DNA of 64,000 nt from Limiplasma sp036645955 (GTDB taxonomy: Bacteria; Bacillota; Clostridia; Christensenellales; Aristaeellaceae). The stretch lies in the NCBI GenBank assembly GCA_036645955.1, contig JAVXND010000007.1:1-64000 (forward strand). Reading direction: 5' to 3'. Below are positions 17,102-24,279 of this stretch, one piece after another (within the stretch, counting starts at the first letter, position 1; each line of letters opens with the position of its first letter). The translations under genes and the position numbers were made by a program. The notes beneath the pieces are model-generated. The model did no database searches. It was not told the origin of the DNA and worked only from the letters and a program-made list of their open reading frames with translations.

Positions 17102-17130
17102 TTGTGCATGATTCGGCAATGTGTTATAAT
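17102..17130 (+). promoter_or_regulatory. Sigma-A promoter upstream of rex
   Basis: TTGTGC (17102-17107), 17-base spacer, TATAAT (17125-17130). Transcription would begin near 17137, more than 220 bases before the rex ATG. Confidence 0.6.
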
Positions 17131-17145
17131 TCAATGGATGGTACG

Positions 17146-17253
17146 GATATCAAAAACACATTTTGGTAGAATGCAGCACCACCCATTGTACAATCAAAAG
17201 GAAACTAGCACAATGAGTGGTACACAACAAGGTGAAAATGTGCTTTTGTCACC
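17146..17253. repeat. 44-bp element, copies 2 and 3 as an inverted pair
   Basis: Left arm 17146-17189 and the reverse complement of the right arm 17210-17253 are both 44 bases and share the CACATTTT block and the CATTGT end. The right arm is nearly the same as the copy at 20951-20994: GGTGACAAAAGCACATTTT is identical. In the right arm GGTGA and TCACC are symmetric ends of a 23-base imperfect palindrome. Confidence 0.65.
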
Positions 17254-17284
17254 CTAACCATGAATCACGATTGGTGAATGATTT

Positions 17285-17314
17285 CTGCGGCTGATTGTGT
17301 TCAGCCGCAGTTTT
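17285..17314 (+). terminator. Terminator-like hairpin before rex (attenuator candidate)
   Basis: Perfect 10-bp stem CTGCGGCTGA (17285-17294) and TCAGCCGCAG (17301-17310), 6-base loop, then TTTT. Lies between the predicted promoter and the rex start, so it would terminate or attenuate the leader. Confidence 0.55.
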
Positions 17315-17359
17315 GAGTGTGCACAAGACAGTAATGTTAGGAATGGGGGAGCGTTATTT

Positions 17360-17989
17360 ATGGCAGGATACGTATCGGAAGCGGTGATCAAGCGGTTGCC
17401 CGCATATTATCGGCATTTGAAGGAGCTTGAGAAGGAGCATGTGGAGCAAATTTCTTCACAGGGGCTTGGGGATCGAATGCTGCTGACAGCTTCACAGATA
17501 CGTCAGGATATTAACTGCTTTGGCGGCTTTGGCAGGCAGGGCTACGGCTATTCTGTTACAAGCCTTCGCGAGCATATCGGACGAATTTTGGGCGTGGATC
17601 ACGTGCACCACATGATTATTGTGGGCGGCGGCAACATCGGCCGTGCCGTGGCGCTTTCTGATTCGTTTACGCTGAACGGGTTTGAAACCAAAGCCATTTT
17701 TGATAATGATTCACAAAAGATAGGCATGAAGGTTGGCAGTATCGTGGTGCAGGATGTGGCACAGCTCAAGCGTTATATTGAGGAGAACAAGGCAGACATT
17801 GCCGTGCTCGCCGTACCTGCATCCAGAGCGCAGGAAATGGCGGATGAGCTTTGCGGCTATGGCATAAGCGGCTTTTGGAACTTTGCACCTGTTGATTTGA
17901 AACTGCCTGAAAAGGTCGCTGTGGTGAACGTTCACCTTGATGAAGGTCTGGAAATTTTGAGCTTTCGCATGATGCAATTCCTTGTGTGA
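17360..17989 (+). CDS. rex: Rex redox-sensing transcriptional repressor
   Basis: NADH/NAD+-sensing repressor of fermentation and respiration genes. A winged helix occupies about residues 1-80 (IKRLPAYYRHL, TASQIRQDINCFGGFGRQGYGY) and a Rossmann fold with GGGNIGRAV follows; the C-terminal helix for domain swapping is present. I start at ATG 17360 with a GGGGGAG site upstream; the frame extends to 17297 but the extra residues do not belong to the family. 209 residues, normal. Expression probably depends on the unusual leader upstream. Confidence 0.95.
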   Translation: MAGYVSEAVIKRLPAYYRHLKELEKEHVEQISSQGLGDRMLLTASQIRQDINCFGGFGRQGYGYSVTSLREHIGRILGVDHVHHMIIVGGGNIGRAVALSDSFTLNGFETKAIFDNDSQKIGMKVGSIVVQDVAQLKRYIEENKADIAVLAVPASRAQEMADELCGYGISGFWNFAPVDLKLPEKVAVVNVHLDEGLEILSFRMMQFLV

Positions 17990-18016
17990 TTTGTGAAGCG
18001 ATCAGGAGGTTTTGAG

Positions 18017-19888
18017 ATGGCAAAACAGCGCTATGGCGTGAACGATGGCTGCCCGCCGCGCGAACGCTCGTGTACAAATCGCGCGGATCAAGTGATTGTA
18101 AGCGATGAGGGTGAATTTGTGATGCCCTCAAGCTACGCGAGCATGGCACAGCGTGCGGTTTTTGCCGATGAAGCGCTTTATGAAACTTCGGCTGAGCTTT
18201 CGCCCGAAACAGAGGATGCGTTTGTATACGATGATGAACCCATGTGGCAACAGCCGATTTCTGCGGTGCCCATGGGCAAGCGTGCGGCAGTGCCTAATAA
18301 GAGAGGCTCTTTACCCACCCATCCAACAGGCAAAACAACCGCTCCGAAACCTGCGAAAAACCAAGAACCAAGCTTATCAAAACGCGGAAATGGTAATAAG
18401 CAAGGCTTCATGGCGTATGTTTATGTTGGGATTATTACCATCAGCGTGCTTTGCATGTGCGTTTTAGGCGTGATGATGATGCCGCAAATGGCGGGTTATT
18501 TTTGGACAGATATGGATAATTTTGCATTTATAAACGGCGAGCTGCTGCGCTATGATCGCCGCAATGTGGCTGCTTACAAGCAATACCGAAGCTATATGCA
18601 AAACGAAATGATTTACCCAGGGGTTTTTGTGGATGGCGTTCATGTGGGCAATATGACCATAGACGAGGCGCGCACCACACTTACTGCGGCTGGCTCCGAT
18701 GCGCCGAATGCCTATTCGGTTACGGTGGCCATTGGAGATAAAACGTGGACGGTGGATTCCTCCAATGTGCCTGCCACACGGAATTTGGGAAATGTGCTGG
18801 AGCGAGCTTACGCGGTGGGGCGCACAAACACCACCACCATTCAAAGCACACAGCAAACCCCCTTTCGCGAGCGTACCAACACGGCGCTTGGCTTGCTTGA
18901 AAAAGGTGTGAACCTGACCACCGCCGCGAGCTATGACCATGAAGCGGTTGCAAAGCTTGTGGATGAAATTGCGGCTTATGTAACACGCGAGCCTGTGGAT
19001 GCACAGATTTTATCATTTGATTACAACACGCGCAGTTTTTCATTCAGTGCCGAGCAACCCGGCGTAACCTTTGATAAGGCGCTTCTGTATCAAAAAATAA
19101 CCGCAGAGCTGGATCAATGGAAGCGCGGGGTAACGGTAACGGTGGATCCCATTGTAACACCGCCTAAGCTTACCAAGGCAGACCTTGCGAAGAATTTTAA
19201 AATGGTAGCTGCCTTTACGACGGATACCACCAAGGATTCAAACCGCAATAACAATATTGAGCTGGCCTGTAAGGCCATCAACGGCACGGCACTCATGCCG
19301 GGTGAAACCTTTAGCTTTAACGAAACAACAGGACAGCGCACCACCGACAAGGGCTACAGGGAAGCGGGAGCCATAGCCGCAGGGCAGAGCATTGAAGAGG
19401 TCGGCGGCGGCATTTGCCAGGTATCCTCTACCATTTTTAATGCGGTGGCGCGTGCGAATTTGGAAATTGTTTCACGAAGCCCGCATGCATGGCCTAGCAG
19501 CTATGTCAACCGCGGTGAGGATGCAACCGTCAACTGGCCGAACTTGGATTTCAAATTCAAAAACAACACCAATTCGCCTGTGTTTTTGATTACCTACTAC
19601 AAGAACCGCAAGCTATCAGCTGAAATTTGGGGCTTATCCTTGGGGGATGGCGTGAGCATTGATTTGGAATCAAAGGTGATTAAAACCATGGAGCCGCCGC
19701 TTGATGTGAAATACGTGTTTGATGCATCCTTGGATTATGGCGTGAGCAAGACGGCTGTAAAGGCACGCACCGGCTATGTGGTGGAAACTTATCAGGTGTG
19801 GTATCAAAACGGACAAGAGCAGAAACGCGAGCTGCTTCACAAGAGCACTTACAAGGCGTATCAGCAAGTGGTTAAATACAACAATTAA
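18017..19888 (+). CDS. VanW-domain, PG-binding membrane-anchored protein (YoaR-like)
   Basis: About 140 cytoplasmic residues (acidic, Pro/Lys-rich), one transmembrane helix near residues 135-158, then extracellular peptidoglycan-binding-4 repeats and a C-terminal VanW domain (MPGETFSFN, GGGICQVSSTIFNA, HAWPSSYV). Such proteins are common in Firmicutes; they are thought to act at the cell wall, with exact role unknown. ATG 18017 has AGGAGG seven bases upstream, better than GTG/ATG candidates before it. No vancomycin cluster is near. 623 residues. Confidence 0.88.
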   Translation: MAKQRYGVNDGCPPRERSCTNRADQVIVSDEGEFVMPSSYASMAQRAVFADEALYETSAELSPETEDAFVYDDEPMWQQPISAVPMGKRAAVPNKRGSLPTHPTGKTTAPKPAKNQEPSLSKRGNGNKQGFMAYVYVGIITISVLCMCVLGVMMMPQMAGYFWTDMDNFAFINGELLRYDRRNVAAYKQYRSYMQNEMIYPGVFVDGVHVGNMTIDEARTTLTAAGSDAPNAYSVTVAIGDKTWTVDSSNVPATRNLGNVLERAYAVGRTNTTTIQSTQQTPFRERTNTALGLLEKGVNLTTAASYDHEAVAKLVDEIAAYVTREPVDAQILSFDYNTRSFSFSAEQPGVTFDKALLYQKITAELDQWKRGVTVTVDPIVTPPKLTKADLAKNFKMVAAFTTDTTKDSNRNNNIELACKAINGTALMPGETFSFNETTGQRTTDKGYREAGAIAAGQSIEEVGGGICQVSSTIFNAVARANLEIVSRSPHAWPSSYVNRGEDATVNWPNLDFKFKNNTNSPVFLITYYKNRKLSAEIWGLSLGDGVSIDLESKVIKTMEPPLDVKYVFDASLDYGVSKTAVKARTGYVVETYQVWYQNGQEQKRELLHKSTYKAYQQVVKYNN

Positions 19889-19930
19889 AAAAAGAATGGG
19901 TCTGCCTGCATGATGCGGCAGACCCATTCC
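19887..19930. terminator. Bidirectional terminator between the VanW-domain gene and uppP
   Basis: Perfect 13-bp stem (arms 19894-19906 and 19917-19929) flanked by an A run on the left and TGTTTTG on the right, serving both convergent genes. Confidence 0.85.
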
Positions 19931-19942
19931 TGTTTTGTACGT

Positions 19943-20803
19943 TTAGCCTATGAAGCTTGCAAGGCTGTTTAAGCCAGTGGTAACGGCCTCTACGGGAGCA
20001 TCCTTCATAACGCCTGTCATTTGAAGCACTATGACCAAGATACCAATAATGGCCACATACAGCGCAAACCAGTTGAGGGATACTTTGGTTAAGAGCTTGA
20101 GGAAGAAGCGGATGGCAAAATAGCCGCTGACACCCGCAACCAGCATGCCCACCAAAATGGCGGGCAGATCGCCTCCGATGTGAATGCCTTCCTTCATAAC
20201 GGCGTAACCCTCGCTCAGCATACCCGCTACGATAGCGGGCGCACTCATCATGAAGCTGAACTTTGCGGCGGTTTCACGGTTCAAGCGCACGGCAACGCCT
20301 CCAAAGAGCGTGGAGCCACTGCGGCTGACGCCTGGCAGCATGCCAACGGCTTGCATACAGCCCATGGCGATGGCTTCACCCACACCCACTTGCGTTTTTT
20401 CCACATGCTTTTGAGCGTTGCGCTTGGAAAGCCATTGCGCAAGTACAAGCAGCAGTCCCGTTAAGAGAAAGCATGCACCCAACAGGATGTTGTGTGTTTC
20501 CAAATAATCAAGCTGATCGCCAAAGAGGAGCTTTGCAGCCAAGGCAGGCAAGGAAGCAATGAACAAAAGGAGCAATGTTTTGTTTTGAATGGGGTGGGCG
20601 ATCATTTGCACCCAATCCTTCCAAAAAACAATGGCAACTGCGCCCAGAGTGCCTACATGCAATAGAATGTTAAACAGCAATTGATGTTCCATTTGTACGC
20701 CAAAAAGAGCCTGTAGTAGGTTGAGATGACCGCTGGACGAAACGGGTAGGAACTCGGCCAAGCCTTGAATCAAGCCTAGCAGAGCCGCTAAAAGAATACT
20801 CAT
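19943..20803 (-). CDS. uppP: Undecaprenyl-diphosphatase (BacA/UppP)
   Basis: Polytopic enzyme that dephosphorylates undecaprenyl pyrophosphate to recycle the wall-lipid carrier; overproduction gives bacitracin resistance in other bacteria. The two signature segments are present: EFLPVSSSGHL near the N-terminus and PGVSRSGST in the middle. 286 residues with about eight helices. AAAGGA precedes the ATG. Monocistronic and convergent with the VanW-domain gene. Confidence 0.96.
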   Translation of the reverse strand: MSILLAALLGLIQGLAEFLPVSSSGHLNLLQALFGVQMEHQLLFNILLHVGTLGAVAIVFWKDWVQMIAHPIQNKTLLLLFIASLPALAAKLLFGDQLDYLETHNILLGACFLLTGLLLVLAQWLSKRNAQKHVEKTQVGVGEAIAMGCMQAVGMLPGVSRSGSTLFGGVAVRLNRETAAKFSFMMSAPAIVAGMLSEGYAVMKEGIHIGGDLPAILVGMLVAGVSGYFAIRFFLKLLTKVSLNWFALYVAIIGILVIVLQMTGVMKDAPVEAVTTGLNSLASFIG

Positions 20804-20912
20804 GATAGAATCGTTCCTTTCTGTCAGACAATGCCATAGAAGTATACCTCATTTGTGCTCAGAAGTCACCCTATTATTGCAAGGCAGATGTAAAAACTAT
20901 TTGCCGCCTCTA

Positions 20913-20940
20913 TTCAAGCTATGAAGCTTTAGGGTATAAT
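20913..20940 (+). promoter_or_regulatory. Sigma-A promoter for the metallo-beta-lactamase-fold gene
   Basis: TTCAAG (20913-20918), 16-base spacer, TATAAT (20935-20940). The 44-bp element begins 11 bases after the -10 box. Confidence 0.6.
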
Positions 20941-20950
20941 AGAAGGCAGG

Positions 20951-20994
20951 GGTGACAAAAGCACATTTTTACCCTGCTGTGCACCACCCATTGA
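20951..20994 (+). repeat. 44-bp promoter-proximal element, copy 4
   Basis: Begins GGTGACAAAAGCACATTTTT and ends CACCCATTGA. Flanking GCAGG and CTGC extend the terminal GGT/ACC symmetry into a longer hairpin (about 20946-20976). It lies at the predicted 5' end of the transcript of the gene at 21049. Confidence 0.65.
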
Positions 20995-21048
20995 CATTTG
21001 TGTCATCAAAGCAAGCGGTAAGCGGTTGCTTGAGAAAGAGGGCTTGAA

Positions 21049-21912
21049 ATGAGAACCTATCAAAAAATGGTCGTGGTGCTTGCGGCAATCATGCTTCTGT
21101 TTGTACTTGTGTTTCCAGCGGCACCCGCAATGGCGCAGGATGAAGTAGGCGCGTTGTTTATCAATGTTGGAAAGGCGGACGCGGCGCTATTGTTTTTAGG
21201 CGAACAGCGCTTTTTAGTGGATACAGGCACAAAGGACAGCTACGACGAGCTGGAGCGCGCACTCAAGCTATATCAGGTGGAACGGTTGGATGGCGTGCTG
21301 ATTACGCATCCGCATAAGGATCACGTGGGCGGGCTCAAAAAACTGCTGAAAAGCGGAATGCCTGTGACCACGATCTACGCGGGCAAGCTGCATAACGAAG
21401 AAAGCGACCAAGATCATCCAGCCGCAAAAGCGGCCGAGAAGTATGAGGTTGCACTCAAGTGGCTGAGTGCGGGGGATGAAATTGATTTTGGCAACGGCTG
21501 TAAGGCTGTGGTTTTGGGCCCGATCAGCAAAGATCCGCTGATGGAAAACAACAATTCTTTGGTGCTCGACATTCAAACGCCTGAAGGAAATTTGCTCTTG
21601 ACGGGTGACATGGAATTTGACGAAGAAGCGGATTTGCTTCAAAATGGAAAAATTCCCAACGCAACGGTGCTCAAGGTTGCGCATCATGGAGAGGACGACA
21701 GCACAAGCGCAGCTTTTGTGCAAGCGGTGATGCCGCAATGGGCTGTGATTTCCACCAATACTGCGGAGGAACCCGACACCCCTGATCAAACGGTGCTGGC
21801 CAATTTGTGGCATGCAAAGGCTGGTGTGGCGGTTACGCAGGATGCGCAGATCGGCATTTTGGTGAAGCTTGCGGATGGGGCGGCAAGCGCAGAAAGCATC
21901 AATATGCCTTAA
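21049..21912 (+). CDS. Secreted metallo-beta-lactamase-fold protein (ComEC C-domain-like)
   Basis: A signal peptide (about residues 1-29, ending APAMA-Q) precedes a metallo-beta-lactamase fold with the metal motif THPHKDHVGG near residues 85-94, a later LLTGDME and KVAHHGEDDS. This pattern matches the extracellular nuclease-like domain of ComEC and its stand-alone relatives. The protein lacks ComEC's membrane channel. 287 residues. A role in extracellular DNA or phosphodiester processing is inference. It carries the promoter-proximal 44-bp element in its leader. Confidence 0.85.
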   Translation: MRTYQKMVVVLAAIMLLFVLVFPAAPAMAQDEVGALFINVGKADAALLFLGEQRFLVDTGTKDSYDELERALKLYQVERLDGVLITHPHKDHVGGLKKLLKSGMPVTTIYAGKLHNEESDQDHPAAKAAEKYEVALKWLSAGDEIDFGNGCKAVVLGPISKDPLMENNNSLVLDIQTPEGNLLLTGDMEFDEEADLLQNGKIPNATVLKVAHHGEDDSTSAAFVQAVMPQWAVISTNTAEEPDTPDQTVLANLWHAKAGVAVTQDAQIGILVKLADGAASAESINMP

Positions 21913-21917
21913 TCCGC

Positions 21918-21944
21918 ACAGCGAAAGAGCGGATGCATAGTATG
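21918..21944 (+). promoter_or_regulatory. Candidate sigma-K-type promoter for the Cys/Pro-rich gene
   Basis: AC (21918-21919), 16 bases, then CATAGTATG (21936-21944), matching sigma-K AC-N16/17-CATANNNTA at all but the last base. It lies in the short gap before a coat-like protein, fitting late mother-cell expression. Confidence 0.4.
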
Positions 21945-22006
21945 GCTTGACGGATAAGCGTGATTGCTTGCCGCCAAGCCATTTTCGATTACTAGGAGGA
22001 AATGCT

Positions 22007-23191
22007 ATGCAACATCCGCCCCGCGATTGTCACATGAGCGGTCAAGGCATGCTGCCCGAAAAATATCCAGATGATATTTTCGACTGCGAGCATGTTCGGT
22101 GTTGGGAGGATATGCGTCCCTGCCCGCCGATGGAAGTGCCATGTGAACAAACCAAGCCCGAAGCTTGCAGACCTTGTACAACTTTACGCCCTCAGCCTTG
22201 CGCTACGCCACGGTCACAGCCATGCCTTGCGCCCAAGCTCTGCCCCCCGTGCCAGCCGATTGCTTCTGGCTGTATGCCGATTGACGGGTACTGCGAACCT
22301 GCAATCCCCGTTTGCCCACAGCCTAAACCCTTGCCTTGTACAAATCAAAGACCGCAGGCATGTGCCGCGATGGAAGCATGCCGAGCGGTTCAGTGCCCGC
22401 CCATTGACGGCTGTTGTGAGCAGAATAACGCGCAGGCTTGGACTCAGCCGTGCCCGCAGCCGGTTTGCCCTCCGCAACCTTGCCCGCAGCCTTGTCCGCA
22501 GCCCGCATGCCCACCGATACCATGCTGCTCGCCCATTGATTGCTGCTGCGACGCTCCCAAGCCACCCTGCACATGCACACAGCCGCGCCCAAGGCACAAC
22601 GGCTGTGCCCCTATTCTCAAGGCACAAGGGGTGTTACTGCAAAAAATCATTGCGAGTGAACGGCGAAATATGCCCTGTGTTGCCGCAGAGCTGAAGCTGG
22701 AAGACCTTCCCTGCTGTGCCGTACCGCCGTTTACATTGTTGAGCGTACAACAAAGCGGCATCCAACCATGGTGGACGCCGCTTGATAACCAAACCAATCA
22801 TCAAAAGCTACAGCTATGTATTTCCATTCCAGTGTGCTGCCGTGTACGGGATGCTTGCGGCAAACAGTATCAAGCCACAAGTGTGGTAGAGGTGGATGTA
22901 AGCATTCGCCCCCCGTGCCCCGTATCGGAATGCTGGCGGCATAGCATTTATGTGGTGCCCTGTGTGCGCCTATGCATGAGTGAATGCCGAAGTGACACTT
23001 CTGTTTTTCAAGCAAAGCTGCAGGTATCGATCGAAATTTATCTTTTACGTCCTGAGCCTTGCATGATCCATCGCCCCGAGCCTTCTTGCCCCGAGCTGCC
23101 CCTGTACCCTCAACCCATTAAGCCGGATCGACCTTGTTGGCCACAATGCCAAGCAGACCAGGACCTGTGTGGATGGCCAAGACAGGGCTGA
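22007..23191 (+). CDS. Cys/Pro-rich protein, probable spore coat or envelope component
   Basis: 394 residues. The N-terminal ~205 residues are very rich in Cys and Pro with irregular CPQPCPQP and PIDGCC/PIDCCC units; the next ~150 residues look globular (a LQKIIASERR start, then beta-rich segments ending SIEIYLL), resembling SPOCS/coat-type beta modules, though I cannot assign a family. No signal peptide. Start at ATG 22007 with AGGAGG eight bases upstream. The 3' end overlaps convergent degV by 74 bases while keeping its Cys/Pro composition. Cross-linked coat function is inferred from composition and the sigma-K-like promoter. Confidence 0.75.
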   Translation: MQHPPRDCHMSGQGMLPEKYPDDIFDCEHVRCWEDMRPCPPMEVPCEQTKPEACRPCTTLRPQPCATPRSQPCLAPKLCPPCQPIASGCMPIDGYCEPAIPVCPQPKPLPCTNQRPQACAAMEACRAVQCPPIDGCCEQNNAQAWTQPCPQPVCPPQPCPQPCPQPACPPIPCCSPIDCCCDAPKPPCTCTQPRPRHNGCAPILKAQGVLLQKIIASERRNMPCVAAELKLEDLPCCAVPPFTLLSVQQSGIQPWWTPLDNQTNHQKLQLCISIPVCCRVRDACGKQYQATSVVEVDVSIRPPCPVSECWRHSIYVVPCVRLCMSECRSDTSVFQAKLQVSIEIYLLRPEPCMIHRPEPSCPELPLYPQPIKPDRPCWPQCQADQDLCGWPRQG

Positions 23192-23984
23192 CGGATGAGA
23201 TAAAGGCATCATCCTCTACGTTAAATTCGCGCTTTAGGCGTTCCATGAGGGCTTCGGCCTCTTCTTGGGCTTTGCCATTGACAACGGTCAGCTTGATCTT
23301 GGCATTGCCAAAAATGCGGCGAACCTCTGCGACCATGGTATCTACAGCGCCTTTATAACCGCGGGCTTTGGCGAGGGTTTGATACACACCATCATTGTTT
23401 ACAAAAATGATGGGCTTGATTTGCAACAGGCTACCCACAACGCCTTCTACAAGGCCGATGCGTCCACCCTTGCGCAAAAATTCCAGCGTGCGGATGACAA
23501 ACACACCCAGCTGTGTTTTCCGCACGCTTTGTGCTGCCGCAATGGCTTCTTCGGGGGTTGCGCCGCTTTCCAACGCTTTTGCCGCGGCGAGTACCATCAT
23601 ACCAAGACCTGTGGAGAGCGTTTTGGAATCGACCATATGTACATGGATGCGGTTGGAAAAATCCTCCGTAATCATGCGCACCATATTAAAAGTGCCACTT
23701 AAACCAGATGAAATGGACAGGTGAATGACATCGGTAACGCCACTATCAATCAATTCATTGTACAGCTTGCTTACATCCTCAGGCAGCGGTAGGCTGGTTT
23801 TGGGAAGCTCCTTGGTCAGCAACTCGTAAAGCTCTTCCTCTTGAATATCAATACGGTCACGATATTCTGCGTTTTGGCATACCACACGCAAGGAAATCAT
23901 GCGGATATGGTGCTGCTCGAGTTGTTCATCGCTCAAATCACAGGAGGAATCCGTAATGATAACGGTTTTGCGATCCTCAGACAT
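23118..23984 (-). CDS. DegV family fatty-acid-binding protein
   Basis: Two-domain DegV protein (FakB-like) that presents a fatty acid to the FakA kinase. Begins with VIITDSSCDLS and contains HLSISSGLSGT and the late HTGPGLLGIV, all family signatures. 288 residues. GAAGGAGG precedes the ATG. No fakA lies nearby. Its last 25 codons are antisense to the end of the Cys/Pro-rich gene. Confidence 0.93.
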   Translation of the reverse strand: MSEDRKTVIITDSSCDLSDEQLEQHHIRMISLRVVCQNAEYRDRIDIQEEELYELLTKELPKTSLPLPEDVSKLYNELIDSGVTDVIHLSISSGLSGTFNMVRMITEDFSNRIHVHMVDSKTLSTGLGMMVLAAAKALESGATPEEAIAAAQSVRKTQLGVFVIRTLEFLRKGGRIGLVEGVVGSLLQIKPIIFVNNDGVYQTLAKARGYKGAVDTMVAEVRRIFGNAKIKLTVVNGKAQEEAEALMERLKREFNVEDDAFISSVSPVLAIHTGPGLLGIVANKVDPA

Positions 23985-24052
23985 TTTTGGCCCTCCTTCA
24001 TTTTATGCACGTTGCCATTCAACGCAATTTCTCAATATTTTTCCACGTTTTT

Positions 24053-24080
24053 ATTATAGCATACGCATGGAGCCTGTCAA
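24053..24080 (-). promoter_or_regulatory. Sigma-A promoter of degV
   Basis: Minus strand TTGACA (complement 24075-24080), 16-base spacer, TATAAT (complement 24053-24058). Confidence 0.75.
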
Positions 24081-24192
24081 CACAAGTCGGGCGGTATGGG
24101 CAATCATTTTATGGTTTGTTCATTTTTGAAGGGACGACCATGGCGGTTCGGGAAAACGCGGGCTTCTCATTTGTCACAATTTTTGCATGTGG

Positions 24193-24221
24193 TTGACAAA
24201 GCATGGACCATGACTTACTAT
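24193..24221 (+). promoter_or_regulatory. Sigma-A promoter of the SdrD-B-repeat gene
   Basis: TTGACA (24193-24198), 17-base spacer, TACTAT (24216-24221). GGAGGCGA precedes ATG 24280. Confidence 0.6.
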
Positions 24222-24279
24222 ACATATTGGTACTTTGTGCAGTTTTGCATAGACTATACAGCGGAGGCGAAGCCCTGTT

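Larger units (their letters stand above)
17137..17314 (+). ncRNA. Putative structured leader RNA of rex ending in an attenuator-like hairpin
   Basis: Between the predicted start near 17137 and rex lie an inverted pair of the 44-bp element (arms 17146-17189 and 17210-17253), a 14-codon ORF (ATG 17213 to TAA 17257, AAAGGA upstream) and a terminator-like hairpin at 17285-17310. The arms can form a long imperfect stem. This arrangement suits a cis-regulatory leader or a free small RNA of about 175 bases. It matches no riboswitch class I know. Confidence 0.35.

Noticed and set aside
17232..17254. Rex operator in the palindromic half of the 44-bp element
   Set aside because: Rex sites have TTGTGA-N6-TCACAA spacing; here the symmetric ends are 13 bases apart, and the element also lies before genes with no clear redox link.
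22071..22694. 207-codon alternative + frame inside the Cys/Pro-rich gene
   Set aside because: No RBS; arises from the repetitive GC-rich codons. The chosen frame has AGGAGG and a sensible globular domain.
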